Shown piece by piece: positions 26,551 through 34,631 of a DNA stretch of 46,737 nucleotides; position 1 is the stretch's first letter; each line of letters starts with the position of its first letter. The notes under the pieces were generated by a model. It was given only the letters and a program-made list of their open reading frames with translations, was not told where the DNA came from and made no database searches. Source of the DNA: Collinsella aerofaciens (GTDB lineage Bacteria > Actinomycetota > Coriobacteriia > Coriobacteriales > Coriobacteriaceae); assembly GCF_015552075.1 (NCBI RefSeq), contig NZ_JADNDZ010000081.1, positions 1 through 46,737 on the forward strand, in the 5' to 3' direction. The translations under genes were made by a program, and so were the position numbers.

Positions 26551-28569
26551 TTAACCCATTTGCACGGCGAGCACGAGGAACACCACGAGTGCCGCGACGA
26601 TGTAGCAGATATAGATGCTGTAGTTGCCGCCCTCGAGCTTAGTCGCGAGGTCGGCGAGCTTCTCGACACCCTTATGCGGGGCATCGACGAGAACCTTGTC
26701 GGGTACGGGCTCCACAGCCTCGGCCACACCGGTGAGCTTCTGGAAGAAGTGAGCGATGGACCAGCAGACGGCCGTGCAGCGGTCGCGCAGCGTGTAGAGC
26801 GGCTGCATAAACCAGGACACCTCGGAGGCAAAGGTCGTGGCCACGACGGGCATATGCTCGTTGGGAGCATAGCCGCATGCCCACGGCTGGGACTTCTGCA
26901 CCTTGCTGACGGTCTTGAACTTGCGATAACCGCAGGCAAGGCCGACAAGCACCACGAGCGCAATAGCGATCGCGGGCGTGGAGGTGGCAGCGCCGGAGTA
27001 TTGGTTCATGAGCTCCATGCCCTCGGCGGCAAACACGCCACCGTACGGATGCAGCACGGACGCGGCGACATCGACCAGCACGGACGCGATCACGGGAGCA
27101 CCAATGCCCAGCACGACGCAGATGGCCGCGAGCAGGCCCTGCGCAAACACCATGGGGGCGGGAACCTCCTTGGCATTGGCCGCAGCCTCGGAGCGGGGCG
27201 CGGAGGCAAAGGAGACGCCATAGGCCTTGACAAAGCACGTGACAGCCAGCGCGCCGGTAATGGCGAGCGCGACGGCAGCGAACACGGCCACGATCATGAC
27301 GGCCTTGTCGCCCTGCATGGCGGCGTTAAACAGCGACTGGTAGGTAAACCACTCGGACACAAAGCCGTTGAAGGGCGGGATGGCCGAGATGGCAAGCGCG
27401 CCAATGAGGAAGCAGATGGCCGTTGCCGGCATACGACGGAACAGGCCGCCCATCTTCTCCATATTGCGCGTACCCGTGGAGTACAGCAGCGCACCGGCGC
27501 CCAGGAACAGCTCGCCCTTAAACATCGCGTGGTTAAACGTGTGGTAGAGGGCGGCCATCAGGGCCAGGACGGCGATGCCGACCGAGTTGAGCGCCATGGC
27601 GGCCATGGAGGCGCCGACGCCGAGCAGAATGATGCCGATGTTCTCGACGGAGTGATAGGCCAGCAGGCGCTTGATATCATGCTCCTGCAGGGCGAAGGCC
27701 ACGCCGAGGACCGACGAGATCGCACCGAAGACCATGACCATAAGGCCCCACCAGACCTGAACGCCCGAGGCGGAGAGCAGGTCGAGGCCCACCTTGAGGA
27801 TGCCGAAGATACCGATCTTGATCATGCCGCCGGACATGAGGGCCGACACGTTGGACGGCGCCTCGGGATGCGCCTTGGGCAGCCAGCCGTGCAGCGGGAT
27901 GATACCGGCCTTGGCGCCAAAGCCAAAGAAGGCGAGCACGAAGCACACGGATGCGACCGCGGGGCTAAACTGCGTAGCGCGGAAATCCGCAAAGGCAAAC
28001 GAGCCACCGGCGAAGTTGGTCATGGTGAGGAAGCTCGCCATGATGAGCACAAAGCCCACGTGCGCGATCACAAAGTAGAGCCAACCGCCATGGATGGAGT
28101 TCTCGTTCTCCTCGATCACGACCAGGAAGTACGAGGTCAGCGACATGAGCTCAAAGGCGACCAGGAACCAAAACACGTTGTCGGCGGTGATGACGAGCAT
28201 CATGGACGCCACGAAGGTGTTAAAGAAGAAGCCGGCGCGGCCCTTTTTGCCCGGGTACTCATCAAAGTAGTTGAGACCGTAGATCGAACCGGCAAACGCG
28301 AGCACCGAGATGAGCGCCACGAACAGGCCGGACAGCTGATTGAGCAGCAGCTGGAAATGGGCAAACGGGAAAAACACGATGGTATCGACCGACGCGACAT
28401 CGCCCAGCACGGCCTGGATACCGGCCACAAACGAAAGCACCGCGGCGACGGCGCCGATAAGGCAGCCGGCGGTCTTGGCAGCGTTATCGGCCTTGATCAG
28501 TAGAACCGAGGCGAGCGCACCGATGCACGAGACGGCAAGCGATGCGATAAACAGCGTCATGCTATCCAT
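26551..28569 (-). CDS. hyfB: HyfB, large antiporter-like membrane subunit
   Basis: This 672-aa polytopic protein is related to NuoL and HycC. The Glu is in WFLVAFELMSLTSYFLVV and the Lys in FGAKAGIIPLHGWLPKAH, followed by APSNVSALMSGGMIKIG. The conserved helix YHTFNHAMFKGELFLGAGAL is present. The C-terminal part is longer than in HyfD and HyfF and ends in a hydrophobic helix, as in HyfB. The start overlaps the hyfA stop by 8 nt, with AAGGGAG upstream. Confidence 0.94.
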   Translation of the reverse strand: MDSMTLFIASLAVSCIGALASVLLIKADNAAKTAGCLIGAVAAVLSFVAGIQAVLGDVASVDTIVFFPFAHFQLLLNQLSGLFVALISVLAFAGSIYGLNYFDEYPGKKGRAGFFFNTFVASMMLVITADNVFWFLVAFELMSLTSYFLVVIEENENSIHGGWLYFVIAHVGFVLIMASFLTMTNFAGGSFAFADFRATQFSPAVASVCFVLAFFGFGAKAGIIPLHGWLPKAHPEAPSNVSALMSGGMIKIGIFGILKVGLDLLSASGVQVWWGLMVMVFGAISSVLGVAFALQEHDIKRLLAYHSVENIGIILLGVGASMAAMALNSVGIAVLALMAALYHTFNHAMFKGELFLGAGALLYSTGTRNMEKMGGLFRRMPATAICFLIGALAISAIPPFNGFVSEWFTYQSLFNAAMQGDKAVMIVAVFAAVALAITGALAVTCFVKAYGVSFASAPRSEAAANAKEVPAPMVFAQGLLAAICVVLGIGAPVIASVLVDVAASVLHPYGGVFAAEGMELMNQYSGAATSTPAIAIALVVLVGLACGYRKFKTVSKVQKSQPWACGYAPNEHMPVVATTFASEVSWFMQPLYTLRDRCTAVCWSIAHFFQKLTGVAEAVEPVPDKVLVDAPHKGVEKLADLATKLEGGNYSIYICYIVAALVVFLVLAVQMG

Positions 28570-29179
28570 TGTTTACGCTCCCTTCTGCTTTCTCGGACAG
28601 GCCCTGGGCCACAGCGGTAACGTCGACGGCCGGACCGTTTTCGATCGAACGCAGGCGCTTGGCCTCGTCGAGCTCGCGATCGGCCGCGCCGCCCATGACG
28701 GTCAGCGCCTTGGTGGGACATGCCGCCACACAATGCGGGCCGTCCGGATCGAAGGCGCACAGGTCGCACTTGACAGCGCAGGTGTACTGGCCAGGAGCCC
28801 ACGTAAGCAGGCTGCTCAGGGACTTAGGATACGAAGGCGTCGGGTCGCACATGCCTGCGACACCGGCGATAGACGTGCCATCGGGATGGATGGCTCCGAA
28901 GGGGCACGCGATGGCGCACAGCCTGCACCCGATGCACTCCTGCTCCTTAACGTGGATGCGGTCGCCATCGTGCTCGATGGCATTCACCGGGCAAACCTCG
29001 GCGCAGGGGGCACCCTCGCAATGGTGGCAGGCAAGGGCGGCCGAAATACCGCCGGTCTTCACGAGCGCCAGGCGCGGCGTATCCTGAAGACCCTGCATCC
29101 GGTGGGCGTCGGCACAGGCGGACTGGCATGTTCCGCAGCCGATGCACCTCTCCGGGTTGATGTCGATGAAGCGGTTCAT
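28562..29179 (-). CDS. hyfA: HyfA-type 4Fe-4S ferredoxin subunit
   Basis: This 205-aa protein carries four 4Fe-4S sites: CIGCGTCQSACADAH, CHHCEGAPCAEVCPVNAI, CIGCRLCAIACPFGAI and CDLC followed by CVAACPTKAL. It is of the HycB/HyfA/HydN type and wires the formate dehydrogenase to the hydrogenase. The start MNRFIDINPERC has GGAAG five bases upstream; the GTG two codons earlier is less likely. It lies between fdhF and hyfB. Confidence 0.92.
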   Translation of the reverse strand: MNRFIDINPERCIGCGTCQSACADAHRMQGLQDTPRLALVKTGGISAALACHHCEGAPCAEVCPVNAIEHDGDRIHVKEQECIGCRLCAIACPFGAIHPDGTSIAGVAGMCDPTPSYPKSLSSLLTWAPGQYTCAVKCDLCAFDPDGPHCVAACPTKALTVMGGAADRELDEAKRLRSIENGPAVDVTAVAQGLSEKAEGSVNNG

Positions 29180-29257
29180 CCCCACTTCCTTTCAAAATAA
29201 CGGGCCGGGCTCCCGAACGTACGGGACGCCCGGCCCAAAAAGCCAACGAGAACGGGA

Positions 29258-31480
29258 CTACACGATTTGGTTCACGTGCGTCTCGTCGTCGAACTTGGCG
29301 GCGCCGGGCTCAACGTCCTGGGGAGCGGCGGCGTCCACCAGAGCCTGCTTGAGCTCGGTGTACTGACGCTCGACTTCGCCCTCGGCCCAGACCTGGTCGG
29401 CGATAGCGTCGACCTGGCAGGCGGAGAACTTGTCCTCGGGCGTATGCGAGACCGGGTCGACCTTGTGAATGGTCAGCTCGTTGCACTTGCCAATCCACCA
29501 CTGGTAGGTCATGTAGACCGTGCCCTTGTTGATGCGATCGCTCACGTCGGCGCGGCTGTATACCTGGCCACGGCGACTGTGGATCGAGACGATGTCGCCG
29601 TTCTTGATACCGCGTGCCTGGGCGTCCGCGGGATTCATGCGGACAAAACCGGGCTCGTCGGCGAGCAGCGCCAGCGTCTTGCAGTTGCCGGTCATCGAGC
29701 GGCAGCTGTAGTGGCCGACCTCGCGGACGGTGCACAGGATGAGCGGGTACTCATCGTCGGGAAGCTCGGAGGGCGCCTCCCAATCGTGCGCCATCAGGTT
29801 GGCGCGGCCGTCCTTGGTGGTGAACTTGCCACCAGCGAACATGTCGGGAGTACCGTGGTCGTTCACATCGGTGCTCTTGACGGGCCACTGGGCGTAACCG
29901 CCCTCGGGAGCCATCTTCTCGTAGGTCGCGCCCACAAAGTTGGGGCACAGGCTAATGCACTCGTTCCAGATCTGCTCGGTGTTGTCGTAGTGCATGGGGT
30001 AACCCATACGCGTGGACAGGTCCGCGAAGATCTCCCAGTCGTGGCGGCACTCGCCCTTGGGCGGAACAGCCGCGTCAAAGTGCTGGAAGCTACGGTCGGA
30101 TGCGGTAAAGACACCCTCGTGCTCGCCCCAAGAGGTGGCAGGCAGGATGACGTCGGCGAGCATGGTCGTCTGCGTCATAAAGATGTCCTGGCAAATAAAC
30201 AGATCCAGCTCGGAGAGCGTCTTGCGCATACCGGCCGAATCGGGCTCGGTCTGCACCGGGTCCTCGCCGTAGTTGTAGAAGCAGTGCACCTTGCCCTCGT
30301 CGACCAGGTGGCCCAGGTCGGTGAGCTTGTAGCCCTCCTCGAGCGGGAGCTTTTCCTCGGGCACGCCCCAAGCCTTGGCAAACTTGGCACGCACAGCCGG
30401 GTCGGTGACCTTCTGGTAGCCAGGGTACAGGTTGGGCAGCATACCCATATCGCAGGAGCCCTGGACGTTGTTCTGACCGCGCACGGGCGCGAGGCCGGAA
30501 TTGGGTTTGCCGATCTGGCCGGCAACGCAGGCGATGGAGGCGATGGTGTGCACCGTCTTCAGGTTCTGCTTCTGCTGGCATACGCCCATGCCCCAGCCAA
30601 TGATGGCGGAAGGCTTCGCCGTGGCGTACATCTCGGCAGCTTGGTGGATCAACGCGGGCTCGACACCCGTGATGTCCTGTACGGATTCGGGAGTGTAGTT
30701 CTTGATGGTCTCCCACCACTCGTCAAAGCCGTTCGTGTGCTCGGCGACGAATTCCTTGTCGTAGAGGCCATCGTTGACCAAGCAGTTTGCAAAGGCGTTG
30801 AGGAACGCGACGTTGCAACCGTTCTTGATCGGAAGGTAGATATCGGCGATACGCGCGGTTTCGATATGGCGCGGGTCGGCGACGATGATCTTGCAACCCT
30901 TTTCTTTGGCTCGCACGATACGCCTTGCGACGATGGGGTGCGAATCGGCAGGGTTATAGCCGAAGAGGAAAATGCAGCCCGCATCCTCCATACCGGGGAT
31001 GGAGCATGACATGCAACCTGAACCAACCGTGTCCATCAGACCGAGGACAGTAGGGCCGTGTCAAGTACGGGCGCAGTTGTCCACGCTGTGGGTGCCGATG
31101 CACGCACGCGTAAACTTCTGCATGACGTAGTTCGCCTCATTGCCGCCGCCTCGCGAAGAGCCGGTGGTCATGACAGCGTTAGGACCATATTCGTCAATTA
31201 TGGCCTGCATCTTAGATGCGGTGAAATCCAGTGCCTCGTCCCAGCTTACGCGCTCGAGATCCGCGCCCTTGGTGCGGCGGATCATCGGGTGCAGTACGCG
31301 AGGAGTCAAGATCTTGGTGTCGTTGATGAAGTCGTAGCCGCTCATACCCTTAAGGCACAACTCGCCCTGATTGGTGATGCCGTTGAGCGGTTCGGTACCC
31401 ACGACCTGGCCGTTTTGGACCAAGAGGTTAAACTGGCAACCGGCGCCGCAGTACGGGCAGATCACTTTATGCTTCTCCAT
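29258..31480 (-). CDS. fdhF: FdhF, selenocysteine formate dehydrogenase H
   Basis: This molybdenum selenoenzyme oxidises formate to CO2 for the hydrogenlyase. It is 740 residues when the in-frame TGA at 31063-31061 is read as Sec. The context CARTUHGPTVLGL matches E. coli FdhF, and the Sec falls at codon 140, as in E. coli. The N-terminus MEKHKVICPYCGAGCQF has the 4Fe-4S motif, with the fourth Cys in GELCLKGM. The active-site Arg region is PVRGQNNVQGSCDMG. GGAGGG lies four bases before the ATG. Standard annotation would split it into two pieces (29258-31036 and 31061-31480); that split is wrong. Confidence 0.97.
31030..31063 (-). promoter_or_regulatory. Bacterial SECIS element in fdhF
   Basis: Just after the TGA codon, TGTCC (31049-31045) pairs with GGACA (31034-31030) around the loop TCGGTCTGAT. 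The GGTCT of the loop begins after 18 nt from the TGA, the same spacing as in E. coli fdhF, where SelB reads it. Confidence 0.9.
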
Positions 31481-31556
31481 GACACCCTCCTTCCTTTCTC
31501 TGCTACCGAATACTCGGTTCTTATTTGACAATCATTGGGCCTGTATGGCCGGCCGC

Positions 31557-32075
31557 CTACGCCTCGTTTTCGATGGTGGCGCGGGCACGCTCGGCAGTCA
31601 GTTCTGCCAGGCGCTCCTCGTCTACCAGGGTGAGACCCTTGGTCGGGCACGCCTCGGCACACGCCGGACCGCCGGGACGGTCCACGCACAGGTCGCACTT
31701 GAGCACGAAGCTCTTGGTCTGCGAACCCACGCGCACGTCACCCATCAAGACGGGGACCTGCGTGGTCGCCACGCTCACGGCGCCAAAGGGGCATGCCATG
31801 ACGCAGCTCTTGCAGCCGATGCAGTTGTCCTCGTTGACGCCGATACGATGGTTCTTTGGATCAAAGAACAAGGCGCCCGTAGGACAGGCCTTCGCGCACG
31901 GAGCGTCCTCGCAGTGGTGACATGCCACCGGCGCGGAGATCTCGTAGGTGCGCGTTACGCGCAAGCGAGGTGCGGCGATGTTGCCGGGAATATCGTGTGC
32001 CTCGATGCACGCCGCCATACAGGTTTGGCACCCAATGCAGCGCGAAGAATCGGCTACGACTCGTTTATTGCCCAT
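31557..32075 (-). CDS. hycB: HycB/HydN-like 4Fe-4S ferredoxin
   Basis: This 172-aa electron carrier has four cluster motifs: CIGCQTCMAACIEAH, CHHCEDAPCAKACPTGAL, CIGCKSCVMACPFGAV and CDLC followed by CAEACPTKGL. It is the first gene before fdhF, 76 nt upstream, and is probably its direct partner. It is distinct from the HyfA-type ferredoxin downstream, so the locus encodes two. The start MGNKRVVADSSRC has GGAGGG ten bases upstream. HycB versus HydN cannot be settled from sequence. Confidence 0.88.
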   Translation of the reverse strand: MGNKRVVADSSRCIGCQTCMAACIEAHDIPGNIAAPRLRVTRTYEISAPVACHHCEDAPCAKACPTGALFFDPKNHRIGVNEDNCIGCKSCVMACPFGAVSVATTQVPVLMGDVRVGSQTKSFVLKCDLCVDRPGGPACAEACPTKGLTLVDEERLAELTAERARATIENEA

Positions 32076-32120
32076 GTTGTTCACTCCCTCCTGAATCCCA
32101 TGCCGGAGAGACCCTGTCGA

Positions 32121-32152
32121 CGTTGCCCCGGACCGCCCGTGGTCCGGCATCG
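32121..32152 (-). promoter_or_regulatory. Leader hairpin upstream of the formate hydrogenlyase operon
   Basis: CCGGACC (32128-32134) and GGTCCGG (32141-32147) pair around a 6-nt loop. The stem can extend past a 2-nt bulge to GC/TA pairs outside. It lies about 46-77 nt before the hycB ATG. No T-tract follows, so it is a leader structure or DNA dyad rather than a plain terminator. Confidence 0.5.
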
Positions 32153-32253
32153 ACGTATCGAGCACATGCGGCGAAACAGGCACTTCGATAGAATTCCTCC
32201 AACGATATACAGGTTAAATATACGCAGTTGCAGGTGGCAAACTTGAGGATAGG

Positions 32254-32279
32254 CCCTGCAATACGGGTGTATTGCAGGG
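32254..32279. promoter_or_regulatory. Perfect 11-bp dyad upstream of the formate hydrogenlyase operon
   Basis: CCCTGCAATAC and GTATTGCAGGG are separated by GGGT, about 180 nt before the hycB start. TTTT follows only on the plus strand, where no upstream gene exists. I favour an operator or activator site over a terminator. Confidence 0.55.
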
Positions 32280-32322
32280 GTTTTGGCAGGTTGGAATTAT
32301 TCTTGCTTAGATATAGAGATGA

Positions 32323-32333
32323 GTGTATTACAC
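32323..32333. promoter_or_regulatory. Palindrome GTGTATTACAC
   Basis: This is a perfect 5-bp dyad about one central base. It overlaps TGAGTGTA at 32320-32327, a half-site that recurs at 32396-32403 (inverted) and, as TGAGTGCA, at 32410-32417. Confidence 0.35.
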
Positions 32334-32374
32334 GCGTACGCCGCGAGAGATTTCGCGCTCTTCTTTTAAAGATG

Positions 32375-32390
32375 TACTACGCTTGTAGTA
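32375..32390. promoter_or_regulatory. Dyad TACTAC-GCTT-GTAGTA
   Basis: A perfect 6-bp inverted repeat upstream of the toxin-antitoxin operon; a possible binding site for its antitoxin. Confidence 0.4.
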
Positions 32391-32397
32391 ATGTTTA

Positions 32398-32415
32398 CAC
32401 TCATAAACTTGAGTG
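32398..32415. promoter_or_regulatory. Dyad CACTCA-TAAACT-TGAGTG
   Basis: A perfect 6-bp inverted repeat overlapping the proposed -35 (TTGAGT) of the toxin-antitoxin operon. This placement suits autorepression by a RelB-type antitoxin, which is inference. Confidence 0.45.
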
Positions 32416-32503
32416 CAATAAAGTATTGGATATATGATTGCCAAGTATCGGCACGTGCCGTATTTGACCATCCATATTGCACGCTAATAAAGGGAGGCCA
32501 GCG

Positions 32504-32827
32504 ATGTCATCGACTCAAAAAAGAGCCATCCTGCAGGTGCGCATCCGCGAAGATGACAAGCAGCATGCCGAGCGCCTCTACGACGCCATGGGCACCTCGC
32601 TCGCCGAGGCCGTCCGCCTATTTGTCGCTCAGAGCATTTTGATGCGCAAGCTCCCCTTTCAGCCAGTCGCCGTACGCTCAAAGGACGGCACCGCCGCCTA
32701 TGGATCGCTCAAAGCATATGGGGACCCCAATCGCCGCTCTGAGGAACGCAATGCCTGGATTGAATACCTTGCTACGGAAAGCGACGATTCGGTTTTGGGT
32801 CCCGAGGAAGTAGATATCCATGAGTAG
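32504..32827 (+). CDS. RelB/DinJ-like antitoxin
   Basis: This 107-aa protein has an N-terminal ribbon-helix-helix-like part (RAILQVRIREDDKQHAERLY, then GTSLAEAVRLFVAQSI), the layout of RelB/DinJ antitoxins, which bind DNA and neutralise a toxin. The acidic C-terminus (ATESDDSVLGPEEVDIHE) would contact the toxin. AGGGAGG lies six bases before the ATG. Its last 8 bases overlap the downstream PIN gene, so the two are translationally coupled. Divergent orientation and AT-rich upstream DNA suggest an acquired module. Confidence 0.82.
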   Translation: MSSTQKRAILQVRIREDDKQHAERLYDAMGTSLAEAVRLFVAQSILMRKLPFQPVAVRSKDGTAAYGSLKAYGDPNRRSEERNAWIEYLATESDDSVLGPEEVDIHE

Positions 32828-33296
32828 CACCATCATCGACGAGACCGTCATCCTACGCTACCTGCTTAACGACGACGAGGTTCTGTCACCGCGCGCCGCC
32901 AAGGTCATCGCCACCCGCACCGCTCGTGTCTACCCCGAAATCATCACGCGCGTCGTGGTCACGCTGCGCGACGTCTATAAGGTTCCCCGCGTTGAGATTG
33001 CTGCGGCCATGAAAAGACTGCTCGATGACGTCATGGTCGACGAGCCCACCGTTGTCGCCCTTGCCATCAAACTCTTTGGCAAAACCCATATGGACTTTAC
33101 CGACTGTCTGCTTGCCGCCCGTACCGCCATCTACAACGATGATGTCGTGAGCTTTGGCAAGCCCATCATCCAAGGCATGATCGATTACCGCCGCCAGCGC
33201 CAAACCGCCGCCGAAGTCCGCGACCGCGCCGCCGAAGCCCGCAGCCGAAGCACCGACTCCACCATCGACAAGCTCCGCCAACGCCCCCGCAGCTAA
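32820..33296 (+). CDS. PIN-domain toxin-like protein
   Basis: This 158-aa protein fits the PIN RNase fold of VapC-type toxins. Asp7 begins DETVILRYLL, the acidic residue of the second motif is in EIITRVVVTLRDVYKV, and DFTDCLLAA supplies the third. The usual fourth Asp (as in TFDxK) is replaced: the sequence reads VVSFGKPI. The last 35 residues are Arg/Ala-rich and extend beyond the PIN core. It overlaps the RelB-like antitoxin gene, a pairing different from the usual VapB-VapC. Activity is uncertain given the missing acid. Confidence 0.78.
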   Translation: MSSTIIDETVILRYLLNDDEVLSPRAAKVIATRTARVYPEIITRVVVTLRDVYKVPRVEIAAAMKRLLDDVMVDEPTVVALAIKLFGKTHMDFTDCLLAARTAIYNDDVVSFGKPIIQGMIDYRRQRQTAAEVRDRAAEARSRSTDSTIDKLRQRPRS

Positions 33297-33342
33297 TCGA
33301 CAAACAGCGGCACCGCCCCGCCCCTCAACCCCATCCCCTCCT

Positions 33343-33411
33343 AAGTTGCGGTGAAATAGTTCCTATTTTTTGCCTTCTGACGGCCATTTAGGAACTATTT
33401 CACCGCAACTT
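33343..33411. repeat. 69-bp palindromic element, copy B (23-23-23)
   Basis: The arms at 33343-33365 (beginning AAGTTGCGGTGAAATAG) and 33389-33411 are perfectly complementary over 23 bp. The loop is 23 nt (33366-33388) and T-rich at its start. It lies between the PIN gene and the AbiEi-like gene; apart from it, 33297-33582 holds nothing I recognise. Confidence 0.95.
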
Positions 33412-33582
33412 TTTGTAAGGGCAGATTTCAACACCGCTGAAAGGCCCCTGACAACCGTTTACCGATATCTTTTGGTCGGGTCTAACCTTCTGAGCTGCGG
33501 CGTCAAGCTTTTGGTCAGCTCATGGCAAGGTTCAGCGAAATCAATATGCGATAGCGTGGTATCGTTCGCTCATCCTCGAGAC

Positions 33583-34590
33583 ATGGGGTCGCTAATGGGT
33601 AAGGCCGATCACTGTTCCAAATCTCAGACAAGGCTTTTCTTCTCGGTATTCGAGGCCCATCATGACGGACGCTTGTTTATTGCCACCGAAAAATGGGACG
33701 AACGTTGTGCCTACTCGCTCATGCAAAAGCAAATGATCGTTCGACTCTATAACCACGTCTATGCCGACCCTGCATACTGGAATGACCTTGGTATAGAAGA
33801 CCGCATTTTTCAGCTGGCATCCGCCATTGCGGTCGTTGAACCCGAAGCGGTATTTTGTGGGGCGTCCGCGGCTCTGCTCTATGGTATCGGTTCGGCACAC
33901 ACACTTCTCGATAAGGTACAAGTTCTGTTGCCGCGAGCCACCAGGCGCGATACGTACGAATTCGTTGAGTATCGTCGCTGGCGGGCGGGCGAAGTGTGGC
34001 AGCTCGGTCCGTTTACGTTGACAGATCCGTACCGCACGGTGGTCGATATCGCCCGAACGAGCGCTTTTCGATATGCGCTGGGCTATGTCGATGGCCTGGC
34101 TCGTGAGTATGATGTCGAGCGCGAAGAGTTGCGCGCGTATGCACAGGCCAATTGCCGTGGGCTGCACGGCATCGCACGTGCGTTTGACGTTTTTGAGCAC
34201 ATGGACGGCAGGTCAGACAACGGCGGTGAATCTGAGGCAAGGGCAGCGATGATCCTCGCTGGAGTAGCCACTCCCGAACTTCAGGTTGAAATCACTCGGC
34301 CGGGAAATGCAGGATACTACCTTGCAGATTACGGTTGGCAGATGCCGGACGGATCTTGGAAGCTGGCTGAACTCCATGGCCTGGGTAAATTTGAAGACAA
34401 TCACCAAGACGATTCCGAACACGCCGCGGCAAAAACTTATCGAGCCGCCCTTATACGCGATGCAAACTTACGCGCTATGGGCCACAACATCATCCATTTC
34501 AAACTTTCTGACACCTACAATGTCGAAGCGTTCGGCACCATGATGTGCGGCTTCGGCATTCCAACAACAAAGCCATATGCCGACTCTTGA
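33583..34590 (+). CDS. AbiEi-like protein with possible nuclease-like C-terminal domain
   Basis: This 335-aa protein (331 if the ATG at 33595 is used) has an N-terminus resembling AbiEi-type antitoxin-domain proteins: QKQMIVRLYNHVYADPAYW, then EAVFCGASAALLYGIG and the LTDPYRTVVDIART region. The C-terminus resembles DUF559/Vsr-like folds: GESEARAAMILAGV, then LADYGWQMPDGSW and KLAELHGLGKFED, where D, E and K could form a PD-(D/E)XK-like site. No AbiEii toxin partner is adjacent. Neither start has a good ribosome site. GC looks lower than in neighbours, and palindromic copies B and C lie on either side, suggesting acquisition as a unit. Function is not established. Confidence 0.6.
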   Translation: MGSLMGKADHCSKSQTRLFFSVFEAHHDGRLFIATEKWDERCAYSLMQKQMIVRLYNHVYADPAYWNDLGIEDRIFQLASAIAVVEPEAVFCGASAALLYGIGSAHTLLDKVQVLLPRATRRDTYEFVEYRRWRAGEVWQLGPFTLTDPYRTVVDIARTSAFRYALGYVDGLAREYDVEREELRAYAQANCRGLHGIARAFDVFEHMDGRSDNGGESEARAAMILAGVATPELQVEITRPGNAGYYLADYGWQMPDGSWKLAELHGLGKFEDNHQDDSEHAAAKTYRAALIRDANLRAMGHNIIHFKLSDTYNVEAFGTMMCGFGIPTTKPYADS

Positions 34591-34631
34591 CCCACGCATA
34601 TCCGAGCGGCCTTATCCACCCAGCCTCAAAT

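Larger units (their letters stand above)
32076..32503. other. Divergent intergenic region between formate hydrogenlyase and toxin-antitoxin operons
   Basis: No gene is supported in these 428 bases; small open frames lack ribosome sites. The left half is GC-rich leader of the hycB-fdhF operon and the right half is AT-rich. Five dyads are listed separately. No sigma-54 (-24/-12) sequence is evident. For the plus-strand operon, TTGAGT at 32409-32414 with TATGAT 18 nt further is a plausible promoter overlapping a dyad. Confidence 0.6.

Noticed and set aside
31061-31063. TGA in fdhF as a nonsense mutation or sequencing error
   Set aside because: Position, flanking residues, SECIS hairpin and the sel genes all support selenocysteine.
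32254-32279. Dyad as a plus-strand terminator
   Set aside because: It does have TTTT on the plus strand, but no plus-strand gene lies upstream, so an operator is more likely.
32076-32300. Sigma-54 promoter upstream of hycB-fdhF
   Set aside because: I looked for GG and GC at -24/-12 spacing in both orientations and saw no acceptable match.
32228-32437. Small plus-strand open frame in the divergent intergenic region
   Set aside because: It has no ribosome site, no recognisable product and overlaps the dyad elements.
33370-33582. Longer start for the AbiEi-like gene
   Set aside because: The extra residues would be translated from inside palindrome copy B and do not resemble the family N-terminus.
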